A stretch of DNA of 64,000 bases, taken from Aquabacterium humicola. Lineage in GTDB: Bacteria > Pseudomonadota > Gammaproteobacteria > Burkholderiales > Burkholderiaceae_C. Both the position numbers and the translations under genes were made by a program. The stretch lies in the NCBI RefSeq assembly GCF_030167915.1, contig NZ_JARGNB010000001.1, positions 496,001-560,000 on the forward strand, written 5' to 3'. Numbering within the stretch: position 1 is the stretch's first letter; each line of letters opens with the position of its first letter. Shown here piece by piece: positions 53,728 to 64,000 of this stretch. The notes under the pieces were generated by a model that was not told where the DNA came from, ran no database searches, and saw only the letters and a list, made by a program, of their open reading frames with translations.

Positions 53728-54704
53728 CGCTGCACCAGCGCGTGCGCCGCCTCGACGATGCGCGCCACGTTCGGCAGCGCCGCCTCTTCCAGGTGCCTGG
53801 CGTACGGCATCGGCACCTCCACGCTGCACACCCGCGCGGGCGGTGCGTCCAGCTCGTAGAACGCGCCTTCGACCACGGAGGCGATGAGCTCGGCGGCCAG
53901 GCCGCAGGTCTTCCAGCCTTCGTCGACGACCAGCACGCGCCGGGTGCGCTGCACCGTGGCGGTGATCGCCGCGCGGTCCAGCGGACGCAGCACGCGCAGG
54001 TCGAGCACCTCGGCCTCGATGCCCTCGGCCGCCAGCTGCTGCGCCGCCTCCAGGCAGCGCGGCAGCGAGCCGCCGTAGGTGACGAGGCTCAGGTCGCGGC
54101 CGCTGCGGCGCAGCGCGGCGCGCTCGATGTCCACCGGCGGCGGCGGGTCCGGCAGCTCGTCCTCGGCGTTCAGCAGCAGTGCATGCTCGAAGATCACCAC
54201 CGGATCCTCGCGCTGCAGCGCCGCCTGCAGCATGCCGCGCGCGTCGGCCACGGTGGCCGGCGCCAGCACGCGCAGGCCCGGCACGTGGGCGTACCAGACC
54301 TCCAGGCTGTGCGAGTGCTGGGCCGCCAGCTGGCGGCCGGCGCCGGTGCTCATGCGGATCACCAGCGGCACGTGCACCTGGCCGCCGGACATGTGGCGCA
54401 GCGTCGCGGCGTTGTTGACGATCTGGTCGAGCGCGAGCAGGCTGAAGTTGACGGTCATGACCTCGACGATCGGCCGCAGCCCGTTGATGGCCGCGCCGAT
54501 GCCGCAGCCGACGAAGGCCGACTCGGACAACGGCGTGTCGCGGATGCGGTCCGGCCCGAACTCTTCCAGCAGGCCCTTGCTGACGGCGTAGCTGCCGCCA
54601 TAACGTCCGACATCCTCGCCCATCAGGAAGACGCGGGCATCGGCGCCGAGCGCCGCGCGCAGGCCCTGGCGCAGCGCCTCGCGATAGCTGATGCGCGCGC
54701 TCAT
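53724..54704 (-). CDS. pdhB: Pyruvate/2-oxoacid dehydrogenase E1 beta
   Basis: 326 residues. E1-beta signatures: [130 protein letters not shown] and [19 protein letters not shown]. Forms the thiamine-diphosphate E1 with PdhA. The sequence is of the acetoin/pyruvate dehydrogenase type used by many bacteria; pyruvate is the likely but unproven substrate. Confidence 0.93.
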   Translation of the reverse strand: MSARISYREALRQGLRAALGADARVFLMGEDVGRYGGSYAVSKGLLEEFGPDRIRDTPLSESAFVGCGIGAAINGLRPIVEVMTVNFSLLALDQIVNNAATLRHMSGGQVHVPLVIRMSTGAGRQLAAQHSHSLEVWYAHVPGLRVLAPATVADARGMLQAALQREDPVVIFEHALLLNAEDELPDPPPPVDIERAALRRSGRDLSLVTYGGSLPRCLEAAQQLAAEGIEAEVLDLRVLRPLDRAAITATVQRTRRVLVVDEGWKTCGLAAELIASVVEGAFYELDAPPARVCSVEVPMPYARHLEEAALPNVARIVEAAHALVQR

Positions 54705-55671
54705 GCCGGTCTCCCCGATTCCGCCGTGACATCGGTCTCCAGCGCGTCGACAGGCTCCAGCGTGCCCGCCTCGGCATAGGCCACGGCCTCGGCCACCTCC
54801 CGCGCCACCTCGGCCTCCAGCGCCGGCTGGTCGAGCAGCCAGCCCTCGGCCTCGGCGTGGCGGGCCAGCGCGGCGATCGGGCAGCGCTGCTTCCACAGCT
54901 CGACCTCGTCGCGCGTGCGGTACAGCTCGGCGTCGTACATCGAGTGGGCGCGGAAGCGATAGGTGCGCAGCTCGAGGAACTGCGGACCGTCGCCGGCCCG
55001 GACCCGGGCCAGCGCGGCGCGCGTCGCGGCCCGCACCGCGGCGACATTCATGCCGTCGACGGCGATCGCGCCGATGCCGTAGCTGCGCGCCTTGGCGCAC
55101 AGGTCGGTCGACGACTCCGAGCGGTCCAGCGCCGTGCCCATCGCGTACAGGTTGTTTTCGCAGACCAGCAGCAGCGGCAGCTGCCACAGCGCGGCGAGGT
55201 TCACGCTCTCGTGAAACTCGCCCTCGGCGACCGCGCCTTCGCCGAAGAAGCAGGCGGTGACGGCGTCGCTGCCGCGCATCCGATCGGCCAGCGCGAAGCC
55301 GGCGGCCATCGGCAGCGCGCCGGCGACGATGGCGTTGCCACCGAACAGCCGCCGCTCGGCATCGAACAGGTGCATCGAACCGCCGCGGCCGTGGCTGCAG
55401 CCTTCGCGGCGGCCGAACATCTCTGCCATCAGGGCGTTCATCGGCACGCCGCGGGCGAGCGCATGGCCGTGCTCGCGGTAGGTGGCCAGCAGGCTGTCGC
55501 CCGGGCGCAGCTCCGGCACCGCGCCGGCGCTGATCGCTTCCTGCCCGATGCACAGGTGCAGGAAGCCGCGGATCTTGCCGGTGCCGTAGAGCTCGGCGCA
55601 GGCCTCCTCGAAGCGACGGATGCGCAGCATCTGGTGCAGCGCGGCGCGTGCCTCGTCGGCATTCATCGTCG

Positions 55672-55675
<4 letters not shown>
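54701..55675 (-). CDS. pdhA: Pyruvate/2-oxoacid dehydrogenase E1 alpha
   Basis: 324 residues. E1-alpha signatures: [94 protein letters not shown], the ThDP motif [39 protein letters not shown] and [23 protein letters not shown]. The serine/tyrosine phosphorylation loop is the short bacterial form. Coupled by 4-bp overlaps to the synthetase upstream and E1-beta downstream. Confidence 0.94.
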
Positions 55676-58035
<2,360 letters not shown>

Positions 58036-58067
58036 GCGTGCAAGCTCCGTCGCATCAGATGCCGGCG

Positions 58068-58109
58068 ATCGTCACGCGAGCTGCGAGGGGAGGCGTTGCG
58101 CGAGCGCAA
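58068..58109 (-). promoter_or_regulatory. FNR-type promoter of PRTase-Acs-pdh operon
   Basis: TTGCG-CGAG-CGCAA (58096-58109); minus strand 22 bp, GACGAT (58073-58068). Confidence 0.62.
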
Positions 58110-58205
58110 AGCGGCCGGCGGGGGCGCCGCGGCCCGCATCGGCGATGGGCAGGTCACCCTGGTTCGGTCACTGTCCTTGTGCGCGAGCCTGGTGTTCGAA
58201 CAGGC

Positions 58206-58631
58206 CTATGGCCCTGTCGAAGGCAACAGCGCGTCGCTGGCCCTGTTGTGCGCACCGCTGTCGTCTCTGGCGGGCATACCGATCCCGCAGTCGCTGGCCG
58301 TTGCCGGATCGGTCGGCCAGCATGGCCGCGTGCAGGCGGCCAGGCGGCGCGTGACCACGCGGCCTCCGCCGCCATCGATGGACAGCAGGATGCCGCCACG
58401 CGCATGCCGTTGGGCCGGGTGCACGCCGATCCGGAGACGGCCACTGTCCAGCATGGCACCGAGCAATGGCCTGATCGCCAGCAGCAACAGGTCTTCCACC
58501 GCTTCGCGCCGGCAGGCCGCCGGGGGACAGCCTGGCCCGATGTCGAGTGCCAGTTCGATGCGCTCGTCGAGCACCGCTCGCAGGGCGGGCGCAAGCTCCC
58601 GCACGGTCGCGGCGACGTCCGTTCCAGCCAT
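58206..58631 (-). CDS. Stand-alone degenerate HATPase-like protein
   Basis: 141 residues from ATG 58631. The N-terminal 90 resemble the start of a histidine-kinase ATPase: [62 protein letters not shown], like the NtrB-type pattern with the N-box N-A-R-D-A replaced by I-R-P-L-L. The G1/G2 boxes are not recognisable; the rest is Ala/Arg-rich. Probably not an active ATPase. The ATG is 8 nt after the -10 (leaderless), behind a NarL-like inverted repeat. Confidence 0.5.
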   Translation of the reverse strand: MAGTDVAATVRELAPALRAVLDERIELALDIGPGCPPAACRREAVEDLLLLAIRPLLGAMLDSGRLRIGVHPAQRHARGGILLSIDGGGGRVVTRRLAACTRPCWPTDPATASDCGIGMPARDDSGAHNRASDALLPSTGP

Positions 58632-58638
58632 GACGCCG

Positions 58639-58708
58639 ACTGTAGGCACGGCGCCCCGTGCGCGCCATGCCGGACATTGGTAGGGCGGGCTACCGGATAA
58701 CCGGTAGC
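58639..58708 (-). promoter_or_regulatory. Promoter with NarL-like inverted repeat
   Basis: Perfect inverted repeat GCTACCGG-ATAA-CCGGTAGC (58689-58708), containing the TACCGG-N4-CCGGTA core of the repeat at 35124, and -10 TACAGT (58644-58639) in the context GCCTACAGT. Centre-to-centre distance 57 bp, the same as at the regulator gene. Confidence 0.6.
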
Positions 58709-58752
58709 GATCCGGGCCGGCTTCGAGGAGCCCCGCGGCGAACCAGTGGTGC

Positions 58753-59184
58753 TCAGGTGCGCAGGCGCTGAGCGAGTTCGTCGTCCGCCAGCGTGGTGTA
58801 GTCGGCCGCCACCGTGCGCAGGACCGACTTCAACGCTTGTGCTCCGAGATGGGCCTTCAGTTCGCCCAGGAACGGGTTCGACGCCACCAGCACCAGTCCG
58901 GCACAGCGCCCCGCCGCAACGCCGTCGTCCAGCACCGCGGCGACCTCCCGCGCGAAACGCTCGTGCTCGCGTTCTCGCACGTCGGTGCGTGGGATGTATT
59001 GGGCGCTACCCAGGCCATGGCCCGCACCGGAGACGCGACCCGCGCGGTCGTCGCCGAGCTCCACGCCTTTCTGCCGGCTCTGCGGGTGCACCAGATCGGC
59101 AACGTGCACGTACGGTTCCGCCCCGTCGGCGGCTTCGAGCACCCGGGCCCGCGCGGCATTGGCCACCACCAGCCAGTTCTTCAT
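58753..59184 (-). CDS. Host-attachment-like protein (AtsE/Hcp type)
   Basis: 143 residues. The family pattern is clear: NWLVVANAARARVLEAADGAEPYVHVADLVHPQSRQKGVELGDDRAGR, HERFAREVAAVLDDGVAAGRCAGLVLVASNPFLGELKAHLGAQALKSVLRTVAADYTTLADDELAQRL. It has the fold of eRF1/Pelota domain 2 and is named from Agrobacterium plant attachment, but in most bacteria it is a soluble protein of unknown role. Lies 30 bp after hsp20, so co-expressed from the 59727 box. Confidence 0.85.
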   Translation of the reverse strand: MKNWLVVANAARARVLEAADGAEPYVHVADLVHPQSRQKGVELGDDRAGRVSGAGHGLGSAQYIPRTDVREREHERFAREVAAVLDDGVAAGRCAGLVLVASNPFLGELKAHLGAQALKSVLRTVAADYTTLADDELAQRLRT

Positions 59185-59214
59185 GGATCGACTCCTTCCC
59201 GGGTGGGCGACAAC

Positions 59215-59637
59215 TCACTGGATGGGGATGGTCCGCGCACCGGCACCTTCGCGCTTGGGCAGCGTGAGCTTGAGCACGCCGTCCTCGAGCTTGGCGACGA
59301 TGCCTTTCTGGTCGATCTCGCTGGCCAGCGAGAAGCCGCGCGACACGCTGCCCTGGTAGGTCTCCTTGACCAGCGTGCGGCCGGTCTTCTGCTCCTTCTC
59401 TTCCTTCTCGCGCCGGACCTCGGCGGCGATCGAGACGAAGTTGCCGTCGACGGTGACGCGGATGTCCTCCTTCTTGGCGCCGGGGATCTCGGCGCGCACC
59501 TGGTAGTCCTTGTCGTTCTCGGTGACATCGATCTTGATCTCGCCGGGCATGTCGGGCATGGCCAGCGGCCGCGACATGCGGCGGAAGAGCTCGGGGAAGA
59601 ACTCGTCGAAACGCTCGAGGCGGGTCAATGCGCTCAT
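59215..59637 (-). CDS. Hsp20-family small heat-shock protein
   Basis: 140 residues. Alpha-crystallin domain: IKIDVTENDKDYQVRAEIPGAKKEDIRVTVDGNFVSIAAEVRREKEEKEQ, SRGFSLASEIDQKGIVAKLEDGVLKLTLPKRE, and a C-terminal I-P-I motif (ARTIPIQ) that mediates oligomer assembly. N-terminus with FDEFFPELFRRM. ATP-independent holdase. Equivalent in role to mycobacterial HspX/Acr, the most strongly induced dormancy protein. FNR-type promoter upstream. Confidence 0.94.
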   Translation of the reverse strand: MSALTRLERFDEFFPELFRRMSRPLAMPDMPGEIKIDVTENDKDYQVRAEIPGAKKEDIRVTVDGNFVSIAAEVRREKEEKEQKTGRTLVKETYQGSVSRGFSLASEIDQKGIVAKLEDGVLKLTLPKREGAGARTIPIQ

Positions 59638-59699
59638 GATGAAACTCCTGGCTTGCGATGTGATCGTTCCCGGCACGACCGCGTGCACGGGTGCCAAAA

Positions 59700-59740
59700 A
59701 GTCTAGGCACTGCATCTCGGGGCCGTTTGCGCAAACGCAA
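59700..59740 (-). promoter_or_regulatory. FNR-type class II promoter of hsp20
   Basis: TTGCG-CAAA-CGCAA (plus strand 59727-59740); minus strand 21 bp, TAGACT (59705-59700). One of the cleanest examples. Last box of the series. Confidence 0.8.
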
Positions 59741-59922
59741 TGCATGCCGCCGCGCGCCTCTCCGGCGTGCGTGTGCACCGTCTCCAGCATGCGACCAGGT
59801 CCGTAAGCAAGGGCGCTAAGGCAGGAAATCGGATGCGACATCGTTCGCCTCGTTGCTAGCGTACGATGTGAGCGTCAGTTCCGTGATCGCGAGATTTGCT
59901 CACAGGATCTGCTGCGAACGCG

Positions 59923-59928
59923 TATACT
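59923..59928 (+). promoter_or_regulatory. -10 of the cold-shock gene and long 5' leader
   Basis: TATACT. Start near 59935 gives a leader of about 160 nt before ATG 60094, typical of cspA-type genes whose leader acts as a temperature-dependent RNA switch. Between it and hsp20 (59741-59890) I see no gene. Confidence 0.6.
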
Positions 59929-60093
59929 GCGCTGAGTAGTGGTGCACAAGACCGTCGTTTCGAGGTCGGTTCTGTTCTCCCGTCCGGTTCCGTGACGGGC
60001 TCTGTCTGGATTTCCCCCTTGGTGATCTCTTGCGTGTCTCTGCCACGCGTCAGCGTTTGCTGCGCGGTTCTTTCACCTTCAAAGGAAATCTTC

Positions 60094-60312
60094 ATGTCCA
60101 ACGACAACACCGAAGTCGGCACCGTCAAATGGTTCAACGATGGCAAGGGCTTCGGCTTCATCACGCCTGAAAAGGGCGGCAAGGACCTCTTCGCGCATTT
60201 CAAGGAAATCCGCGGTGATGGCTTCAAGAGCCTGACCGAAGGCCAGCGCGTCCAGTTCGAAGTCACTCAAGGCCAGAAGGGCCTGCAGGCATCGAACATC
60301 CGTCCGGTCTGA
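60094..60312 (+). CDS. cspA: Cold-shock protein (CspA family)
   Basis: 72 residues, one cold-shock domain: [50 protein letters not shown] with RNP1 (KGFGFI) and RNP2 (LFAHF). The usual VFVHF is LFAHF here, a common betaproteobacterial variant. RNA chaperone. AAAGGA ribosome-binding site, long leader and strong terminator: a monocistronic unit. Confidence 0.95.
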   Translation: MSNDNTEVGTVKWFNDGKGFGFITPEKGGKDLFAHFKEIRGDGFKSLTEGQRVQFEVTQGQKGLQASNIRPV

Positions 60313-60333
60313 CCGTTCGGTCTCTGTGACAGG

Positions 60334-60362
60334 AAAGCCGCGGTTCGCCGCGGTTTTTTTTT
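60334..60362 (+). terminator. Rho-independent terminator of the cold-shock gene
   Basis: Stem CCGCGG-TTCG-CCGCGG (60338-60353), extended by A/T pairs, followed by nine T. Confidence 0.92.
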
Positions 60363-60429
60363 GGTACTGCTGGAACCACGATTCCCAGCCGTTGACCTTC
60401 GAACACGATCGCCTGCCGACCTGCTGCCC

Positions 60430-61242
60430 ATGACGAACGCCGTCCAAATCGGACCTCTGCTGCTACCGCTTCAGCTGATCCTGGTCCTGGCCTCCGTGGG
60501 ACTGGCCTTCGCTACGGGCCTGTGGCTCGGCAAGCGAGCCAGCGTCAAGGTCGAAGACGAGCTGTGGCTGGCCGTCCTGGTGTGCGTGCTGGCTGCGCGG
60601 CTGGCGTTCGTCTACGAGTATCGAGGGCTCTACCTCGCTTCGCCGTTGACGATCCTGGACCTCCGCGACGGCGGCTGGAACGCCCCGGCGGGCCTGGCGG
60701 GCGGCTGGCTGTTGGCATTCAGCCGCTGGCGCAAGCGCCCGGGCCTTGTGGTGCCGCTGCGAGCCGCGATGGCGGCGGGCACCGCGCTGTTCGTCGCCGG
60801 CACGGCGGCGCTTGTCCTTCACCCGGTCGATCGTGCGCTGCCCGATCTGAGCTTCAAGTCCCTCGATGGAACCGATGTCCGGCTGGACAGCTTTTCGGGC
60901 AAGCCCGTCGTGATCAACCTCTGGGCCACCTGGTGTCCGCCCTGCGTCCGCGAGATGCCCGTGCTGCAACAAGGCCAGCGGGACCGCCGCGACGTGACGT
61001 TCGTGTTCCTGAACCAGGGGGAAGACCCCGGCCACGTGAAGGCTTGGCTGCAACGGCAGGGGCTGGACCTCGAGAACGCCTTGACCGACCCGCTTCGCCA
61101 GGCCAGCGCAGCGTTCAAGCAGCAGGGTTATCCAACGACGCTGTTCTTCGACAGGCACGGAAAGCAGGTGGCCAGTCACATCGGCGCGCTCTCGACGGCC
61201 ACGCTGGCGCAGCGACTGGAGCGGATAACGGGGCCCCACTGA
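60430..61242 (+). CDS. TlpA-like thioredoxin with Lgt-like membrane part
   Basis: 270 residues. The N-terminal 135 has four membrane helices with a resemblance to prolipoprotein diacylglyceryl transferase (LLLPLQLILVLASVGLAFATG, AARLAFVYEYRGLYLASPLTILDLRDGGWNAPAGLAGGWLL). The C-terminal domain is thioredoxin-like (LPDLSFKSLDGTDVRLDSFSGKPVVINLWATWCPPCVREMP, active site WCPPC at 168-172; cis-Pro in GYPTTLFFD), facing the periplasm. A membrane-bound thiol:disulfide oxidoreductase, possibly for cytochrome c maturation or disulfide reduction. A lipoyl-transferase catalytic H-G-G-L is absent, so the membrane part is probably an anchor. Confidence 0.85.
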   Translation: MTNAVQIGPLLLPLQLILVLASVGLAFATGLWLGKRASVKVEDELWLAVLVCVLAARLAFVYEYRGLYLASPLTILDLRDGGWNAPAGLAGGWLLAFSRWRKRPGLVVPLRAAMAAGTALFVAGTAALVLHPVDRALPDLSFKSLDGTDVRLDSFSGKPVVINLWATWCPPCVREMPVLQQGQRDRRDVTFVFLNQGEDPGHVKAWLQRQGLDLENALTDPLRQASAAFKQQGYPTTLFFDRHGKQVASHIGALSTATLAQRLERITGPH

Positions 61243-61268
61243 CTTGGCCTTCCCCTTGGCTTTCCCAA

Positions 61269-61306
61269 GCCCGAAAAGAACAGGGGCCGCACACTGGCGG
61301 CCCCTG
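61269..61306 (-). terminator. Terminator downstream of tRNA-Ala
   Basis: Perfect 10-bp stem CAGGGGCCGC/GCGGCCCCTG (61281-61306, loop ACACTG), followed on the minus strand by TTCTTTTC. It may also end the rightward thioredoxin gene. Confidence 0.75.
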
Positions 61307-61313
61307 GAATGTC

Positions 61314-61389
<76 letters not shown>

Positions 61390-61493
61390 AGAAGCTGGGC
61401 ATTCTAGCAATACTTTGAGCCTTCCCCGCCGCACGGCGCGCGCGATAGAAAGCGGCCTCGCCGCAAGGCGCCACGAACGATCGGAACACCTCG

Positions 61494-62357
61494 ATGGCGA
61501 CAGCCGCAGTGCAGCAGGAACCGGCCTGGTACGAGGCCCAGTACAACAACCGGGCCCGCGTGCCCGAGCACGGCGCGGTGCTCGCGCGCTGGACGGAGGC
61601 GTCGCGCCTGGCGCGCGAGGGCCTGCGCCACGCGCTCGACCTGCCGTACGGCGACAGCGCGGCCGAGCGGCTCGATGTCTTCGCCGCCGAGCGACCCGGC
61701 TCGCCGGTGCTCGTCTTCATTCATGGCGGCTGGTGGCGCGCGCTGGACAAGGCCGACCATTCCTTCGTCGCGCCGGCCTACGTGAAGGCCGGCGCGATGG
61801 TCGTGGTGCCGAACTACGGCCTGTGCCCGGCGGTCACCATCGAGGACATCGCGCTGCAGATGACGCGCGCGCTGGAATGGACCTGGCGCCACGCGGCCGA
61901 GCACGGCGGCGATCCGTCGCGCATCGTCGTCGCCGGGCATTCGGCCGGTGGTCATCTTGCGGCGATGCTGCTGGCCTGCCGCTGGAAGACCGTCGCCGAA
62001 GACCTGCCGCCGCGCCTGGTGACCGGCGCGCTGTCGATCTCCGGCGTGTTCGACCTCGACCCGATCCGCCAGGCGCCGTTCCTGCAGGCCGACCTGCAGC
62101 TGACGCCGGCGAGCGTGAAGCGCCTGAGCCCGGCCTTCTTCCCGCGGCCGCGCGGGCCGCTGTACGCAGTGGTCGGCGGGCAGGAAAGCGACGAGCACCT
62201 GCGGCAGAACCGCCTGATCCGCGACCAGTGGGGCCCGAGCACGGTGCCGGTGTGCGAGACGGTCGTCGGCAAGAACCACTTCGACGTGCTGCACGAATTC
62301 GTCGACCCGGCGGCGCGATTGCATGCACTGGGATTGAGGTTGCTCGGCCTCGGTTGA
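61494..62357 (+). CDS. Alpha/beta hydrolase, kynurenine-formamidase-like
   Basis: 287 residues. Esterase/lipase of the HGGxW group: FIHGGWWRALDKADHSFVAPAYVKAGAMVVVPNYGL (oxyanion HGGWW), nucleophile elbow VVAGHSAGGHLAAML, acid region GGQESDEHLRQN and His in KNHFDVLHEF. This arrangement fits arylformamidase (kynurenine formamidase) and related carboxylesterases; no tryptophan-degradation gene is adjacent, so the substrate is open. Confidence 0.85.
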   Translation: MATAAVQQEPAWYEAQYNNRARVPEHGAVLARWTEASRLAREGLRHALDLPYGDSAAERLDVFAAERPGSPVLVFIHGGWWRALDKADHSFVAPAYVKAGAMVVVPNYGLCPAVTIEDIALQMTRALEWTWRHAAEHGGDPSRIVVAGHSAGGHLAAMLLACRWKTVAEDLPPRLVTGALSISGVFDLDPIRQAPFLQADLQLTPASVKRLSPAFFPRPRGPLYAVVGGQESDEHLRQNRLIRDQWGPSTVPVCETVVGKNHFDVLHEFVDPAARLHALGLRLLGLG

Positions 62358-62359
62358 CA

Positions 62360-62534
62360 GCCCGGTCGCCGAGGCACAGACTCTGTGCCAGCTATGGGTA
62401 ACTACTTATTCATAGTCATCGGCTATACATTGAATAGAAGCGATGTATTGGCTGCAGCGCATCCCGTTTGGTAGCGTTGATTCGTGCCGCCCGAACAGAG
62501 GCGGACGCCGACCCACTTTCCAGAGGAGCCTCCC
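62360..62534 (+). promoter_or_regulatory. AT-rich promoter region of rubrerythrin
   Basis: 62390-62445 is unusually AT-rich for this window, with TATACA (62425-62430) as possible -10 and a short repeat CTATG...CATAG around 62393-62416. No FNR-type box. Confidence 0.45.
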
Positions 62535-62954
62535 ATGAGCCTGAAGGGATCCAAGACCGAGCAGAACCTGAAGGACGCGTTCGCCGGTGAGTCGCAAGCC
62601 AACCGTCGCTACCTGTACTTCGCGAACAAGGCGGACATCGAAGGCCAGAACGACGTTGCCGCGCTGTTCCGCTCCACCGCCGAAGGCGAGACCGGCCATG
62701 CGCACGGCCACCTCGAGTTCCTCGAGGCCGTGGGCGATCCGGCCACCGGCCTGCCGATCGGCCCCACCCGCGACAACCTGAAGGCCGCCGTCGCCGGCGA
62801 GACGCACGAGTACACCGACATGTACCCGGGCATGGCCCGCACCGCGCGCGAAGAGGGCCACGACGAGATCGCCGACTGGTTCGAGACGCTGGCCAAGGCC
62901 GAGCGATCGCATGCCAACCGCTACCAGAAGGCACTCGATCAGCTGGTCGACTGA
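62535..62954 (+). CDS. Rubrerythrin (diiron, without rubredoxin domain)
   Basis: 139 residues. Ferritin-like four-helix bundle: TEQNLKDAFAGESQANRRYLYFANKADIEGQNDVAALFRSTAEGETGHAHGHLEFLEAVG and AVAGETHEYTDMYPGMARTAREEGHDEIADWFETLAKAERSHANRYQKAL. The diiron ligands are visible (E in FAGES, E-x-x-H in EGETGHAH, E in AGETHEY, E-x-x-H in KAERSHAN). There is no C-terminal rubredoxin CxxC pair, so it needs an external electron donor for peroxide reduction, possibly the Fe-S protein encoded next. Confidence 0.93.
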   Translation: MSLKGSKTEQNLKDAFAGESQANRRYLYFANKADIEGQNDVAALFRSTAEGETGHAHGHLEFLEAVGDPATGLPIGPTRDNLKAAVAGETHEYTDMYPGMARTAREEGHDEIADWFETLAKAERSHANRYQKALDQLVD

Positions 62955-62974
62955 CCTCCGCGACGCACGATGAT

Positions 62975-63007
62975 CACAAGGGGCTTCGCGGCCCCTTGTG
63001 TGCTTCC
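62975..63007 (+). terminator. Terminator after rubrerythrin
   Basis: 10-bp perfect stem CACAAGGGGC/GCCCCTTGTG (62975-63000), loop TTCGCG, then TGCTTCC. Weak T-tract, so partial read-through into the next gene is possible. Confidence 0.65.
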
Positions 63008-63039
63008 GAAGCTCCCCGACGCCAGCCAAAGGCCAGCCC

Positions 63040-64000
63040 ATGCGCGAAGGCAACCTCGAAGCCCCGACCCGGCATCCGATCGACTGGAAGAACCCGCTCT
63101 TCTACGACCGCGACGACTGCAACCGCGAGCTCGAGCGCGTGTTCGACATCTGCCACGGCTGCCGCCGCTGCGTGAGCCTGTGCCAGAGCTTCCCGACGCT
63201 GTTCGACCTGGTCGATGCCACCGAGGACGGCGAGGTGCACGGCGTCGCGAAGGCCGACTACGGCCAGGTGGTCGACCAGTGCTACCTGTGCGACCTGTGC
63301 TACATGACGAAGTGCCCGTACGTGCCGCCGCACCCGTGGAACCTGGACTTCCCGCACCTGATGCTGCGGGCCAAGGCGATCAAGCACAGCCAGGGGCTGG
63401 TCGGCCCCGGCGAGCAGTTCCTCGCGTCGACCGACGTGCACGGCAGCTTCGCCGGCATCCCGGTGGTGGTGCAGGCGGTCAACGCCGTCAATCGCGCGAA
63501 GGTCACGCGCAATGCGCTCGACAGCCTGCTCGGCGTGCACCCGGATGCCTGGATGCCCGAGCTGGCGACCAAGCGCTTCCGCTGGTCGGCGCCGAAGCAG
63601 GGCACCGCGACCGACGTCAGGGACGGCGAGCGCACGCCGGGCCGCGTGGTGATCTTCGCGACCTGCTACGTCAACTACAACGAGCCCGGCATCGGCCATG
63701 ACCTGCTGAAGGTGCTCGAGCACAACGCGATTCCCTACGTGATCGTCGAGAAGGAATCGTGCTGCGGCATGCCCAAGCTCGAGCTCGGCGACCTGCCCGC
63801 GGTCGAACGCCACAAGAACGCCAACATCCCGGTGCTCGCGAAGTACGCGAAGGACGGCTTCGCGATCCTCTCGGCGATTCCCAGCTGCACGCTGATGTTC
63901 AAGCAGGAGCTGCCGCTGATGTTCCCCGACGAAGCCGACGTGCAGCTCGTCAAGGACGCCTTCTACGACCCCTTCGAGTACCTCGTCGCGCGGCAGAAGG
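63040..64000 (+). CDS. Fe-S oxidoreductase, GlpC/HdrD-like (3' end cut by window)
   Basis: 320 codons visible. Two ferredoxin-type clusters near the N-terminus: CHGCRRCVSLC and CYLCDLCYMTKCP; then a cysteine-rich CCG-type domain starting with FATCYVNYNEPGIGHDLLKVLEHNAIPYVIVEKESCCGMPKLELGDL. Similar to the C subunit of anaerobic glycerol-3-phosphate dehydrogenase and heterodisulfide reductase D. Genes of this kind regularly follow rubrerythrin, and a DUF3501 gene is often next (outside the window). Likely passes electrons to rubrerythrin (inference). Confidence 0.88.
   Translation, partial: MREGNLEAPTRHPIDWKNPLFYDRDDCNRELERVFDICHGCRRCVSLCQSFPTLFDLVDATEDGEVHGVAKADYGQVVDQCYLCDLCYMTKCPYVPPHPWNLDFPHLMLRAKAIKHSQGLVGPGEQFLASTDVHGSFAGIPVVVQAVNAVNRAKVTRNALDSLLGVHPDAWMPELATKRFRWSAPKQGTATDVRDGERTPGRVVIFATCYVNYNEPGIGHDLLKVLEHNAIPYVIVEKESCCGMPKLELGDLPAVERHKNANIPVLAKYAKDGFAILSAIPSCTLMFKQELPLMFPDEADVQLVKDAFYDPFEYLVARQK

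Overview
The window is GC-rich (I estimate about 70%), gene-dense DNA from a proteobacterium. Anaerobic ubiquinone genes (ubiU, ubiV, ubiT), NnrS-type membrane proteins, a DUF2249 protein, PEP-CTERM sorting, tandem universal stress proteins and the general style of the proteins suggest a facultatively anaerobic or denitrifying betaproteobacterium of the Burkholderiales (Rubrivivax/Leptothrix-like). No phage, IS element, plasmid gene or CRISPR array is visible. The first gene (response regulator) and last gene (Fe-S oxidoreductase) are cut by the window edges.

Layout. (1) 1-7.8 kb: a leftward run of ten genes (DUF2249, nsrR, nnrS, sirB2, ubiU, ubiV, ubiT, DUF3079, SufT-like, second NnrS-like protein) for the nitric oxide response and O2-independent ubiquinone synthesis. 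Its promoter carries both an FNR/DNR-type box and an NsrR-like operator. (2) 7.8-12 kb: one giant lipoprotein with 14 four-cysteine repeats. (3) 12-60 kb: a large block of stress and dormancy genes. These include five Usp proteins, Hsp20, a ribosome-hibernation factor, a wax-ester/TAG synthase, alpha-glucan phosphorylase, PEP synthase, a PRPP synthetase paralogue, CBS-domain and FtsH proteins, a pyruvate dehydrogenase operon with a PRTase-acyl-CoA-synthetase fusion and its own ACP, an ACP-acetyltransferase fusion, several two-component systems and a PAS-GGDEF-CRP-type regulator. (4) 60-64 kb: ordinary genes: cold-shock protein, TlpA-like thioredoxin, tRNA-Ala(CGC), an alpha/beta hydrolase, rubrerythrin and a cysteine-rich Fe-S protein.

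The main result is regulatory. Between 7.8 and 59.7 kb, about 25 intergenic 14-bp palindromes of the FNR/DNR type (half-sites TTGCG, TTGAT, TTGAC or TTGAG, spacer 4 bp) can be read by eye. In most cases a -10-like hexamer of the type TAGANT lies 21-22 bp downstream, which is the geometry of class II FNR promoters (box centred at -41.5). The genes they face strongly resemble, by function, the mycobacterial DosR dormancy regulon (Hsp20, Usp, TAG synthase, CBS, PRTase, ribosome hibernation, sensor kinases), but the boxes are of FNR type. The block also encodes a plausible regulator: a PAS-GGDEF-cNMP-binding-HTH protein with an FNR-like recognition helix. A second operator (TACCGG-N4-CCGGTA, TAC-N10-GTA spacing as for NarL) sits at exactly the same distance from the -10 of two promoters, one of them the regulator's own. 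Several promoters place the start codon 8 nt after the -10, predicting leaderless mRNAs, and others carry short reading frames between promoter and first gene.

All functional calls are by motif recognition from the translated sequence without database searches. Box positions were found by eye, so the list may be incomplete and the weaker members may be chance.
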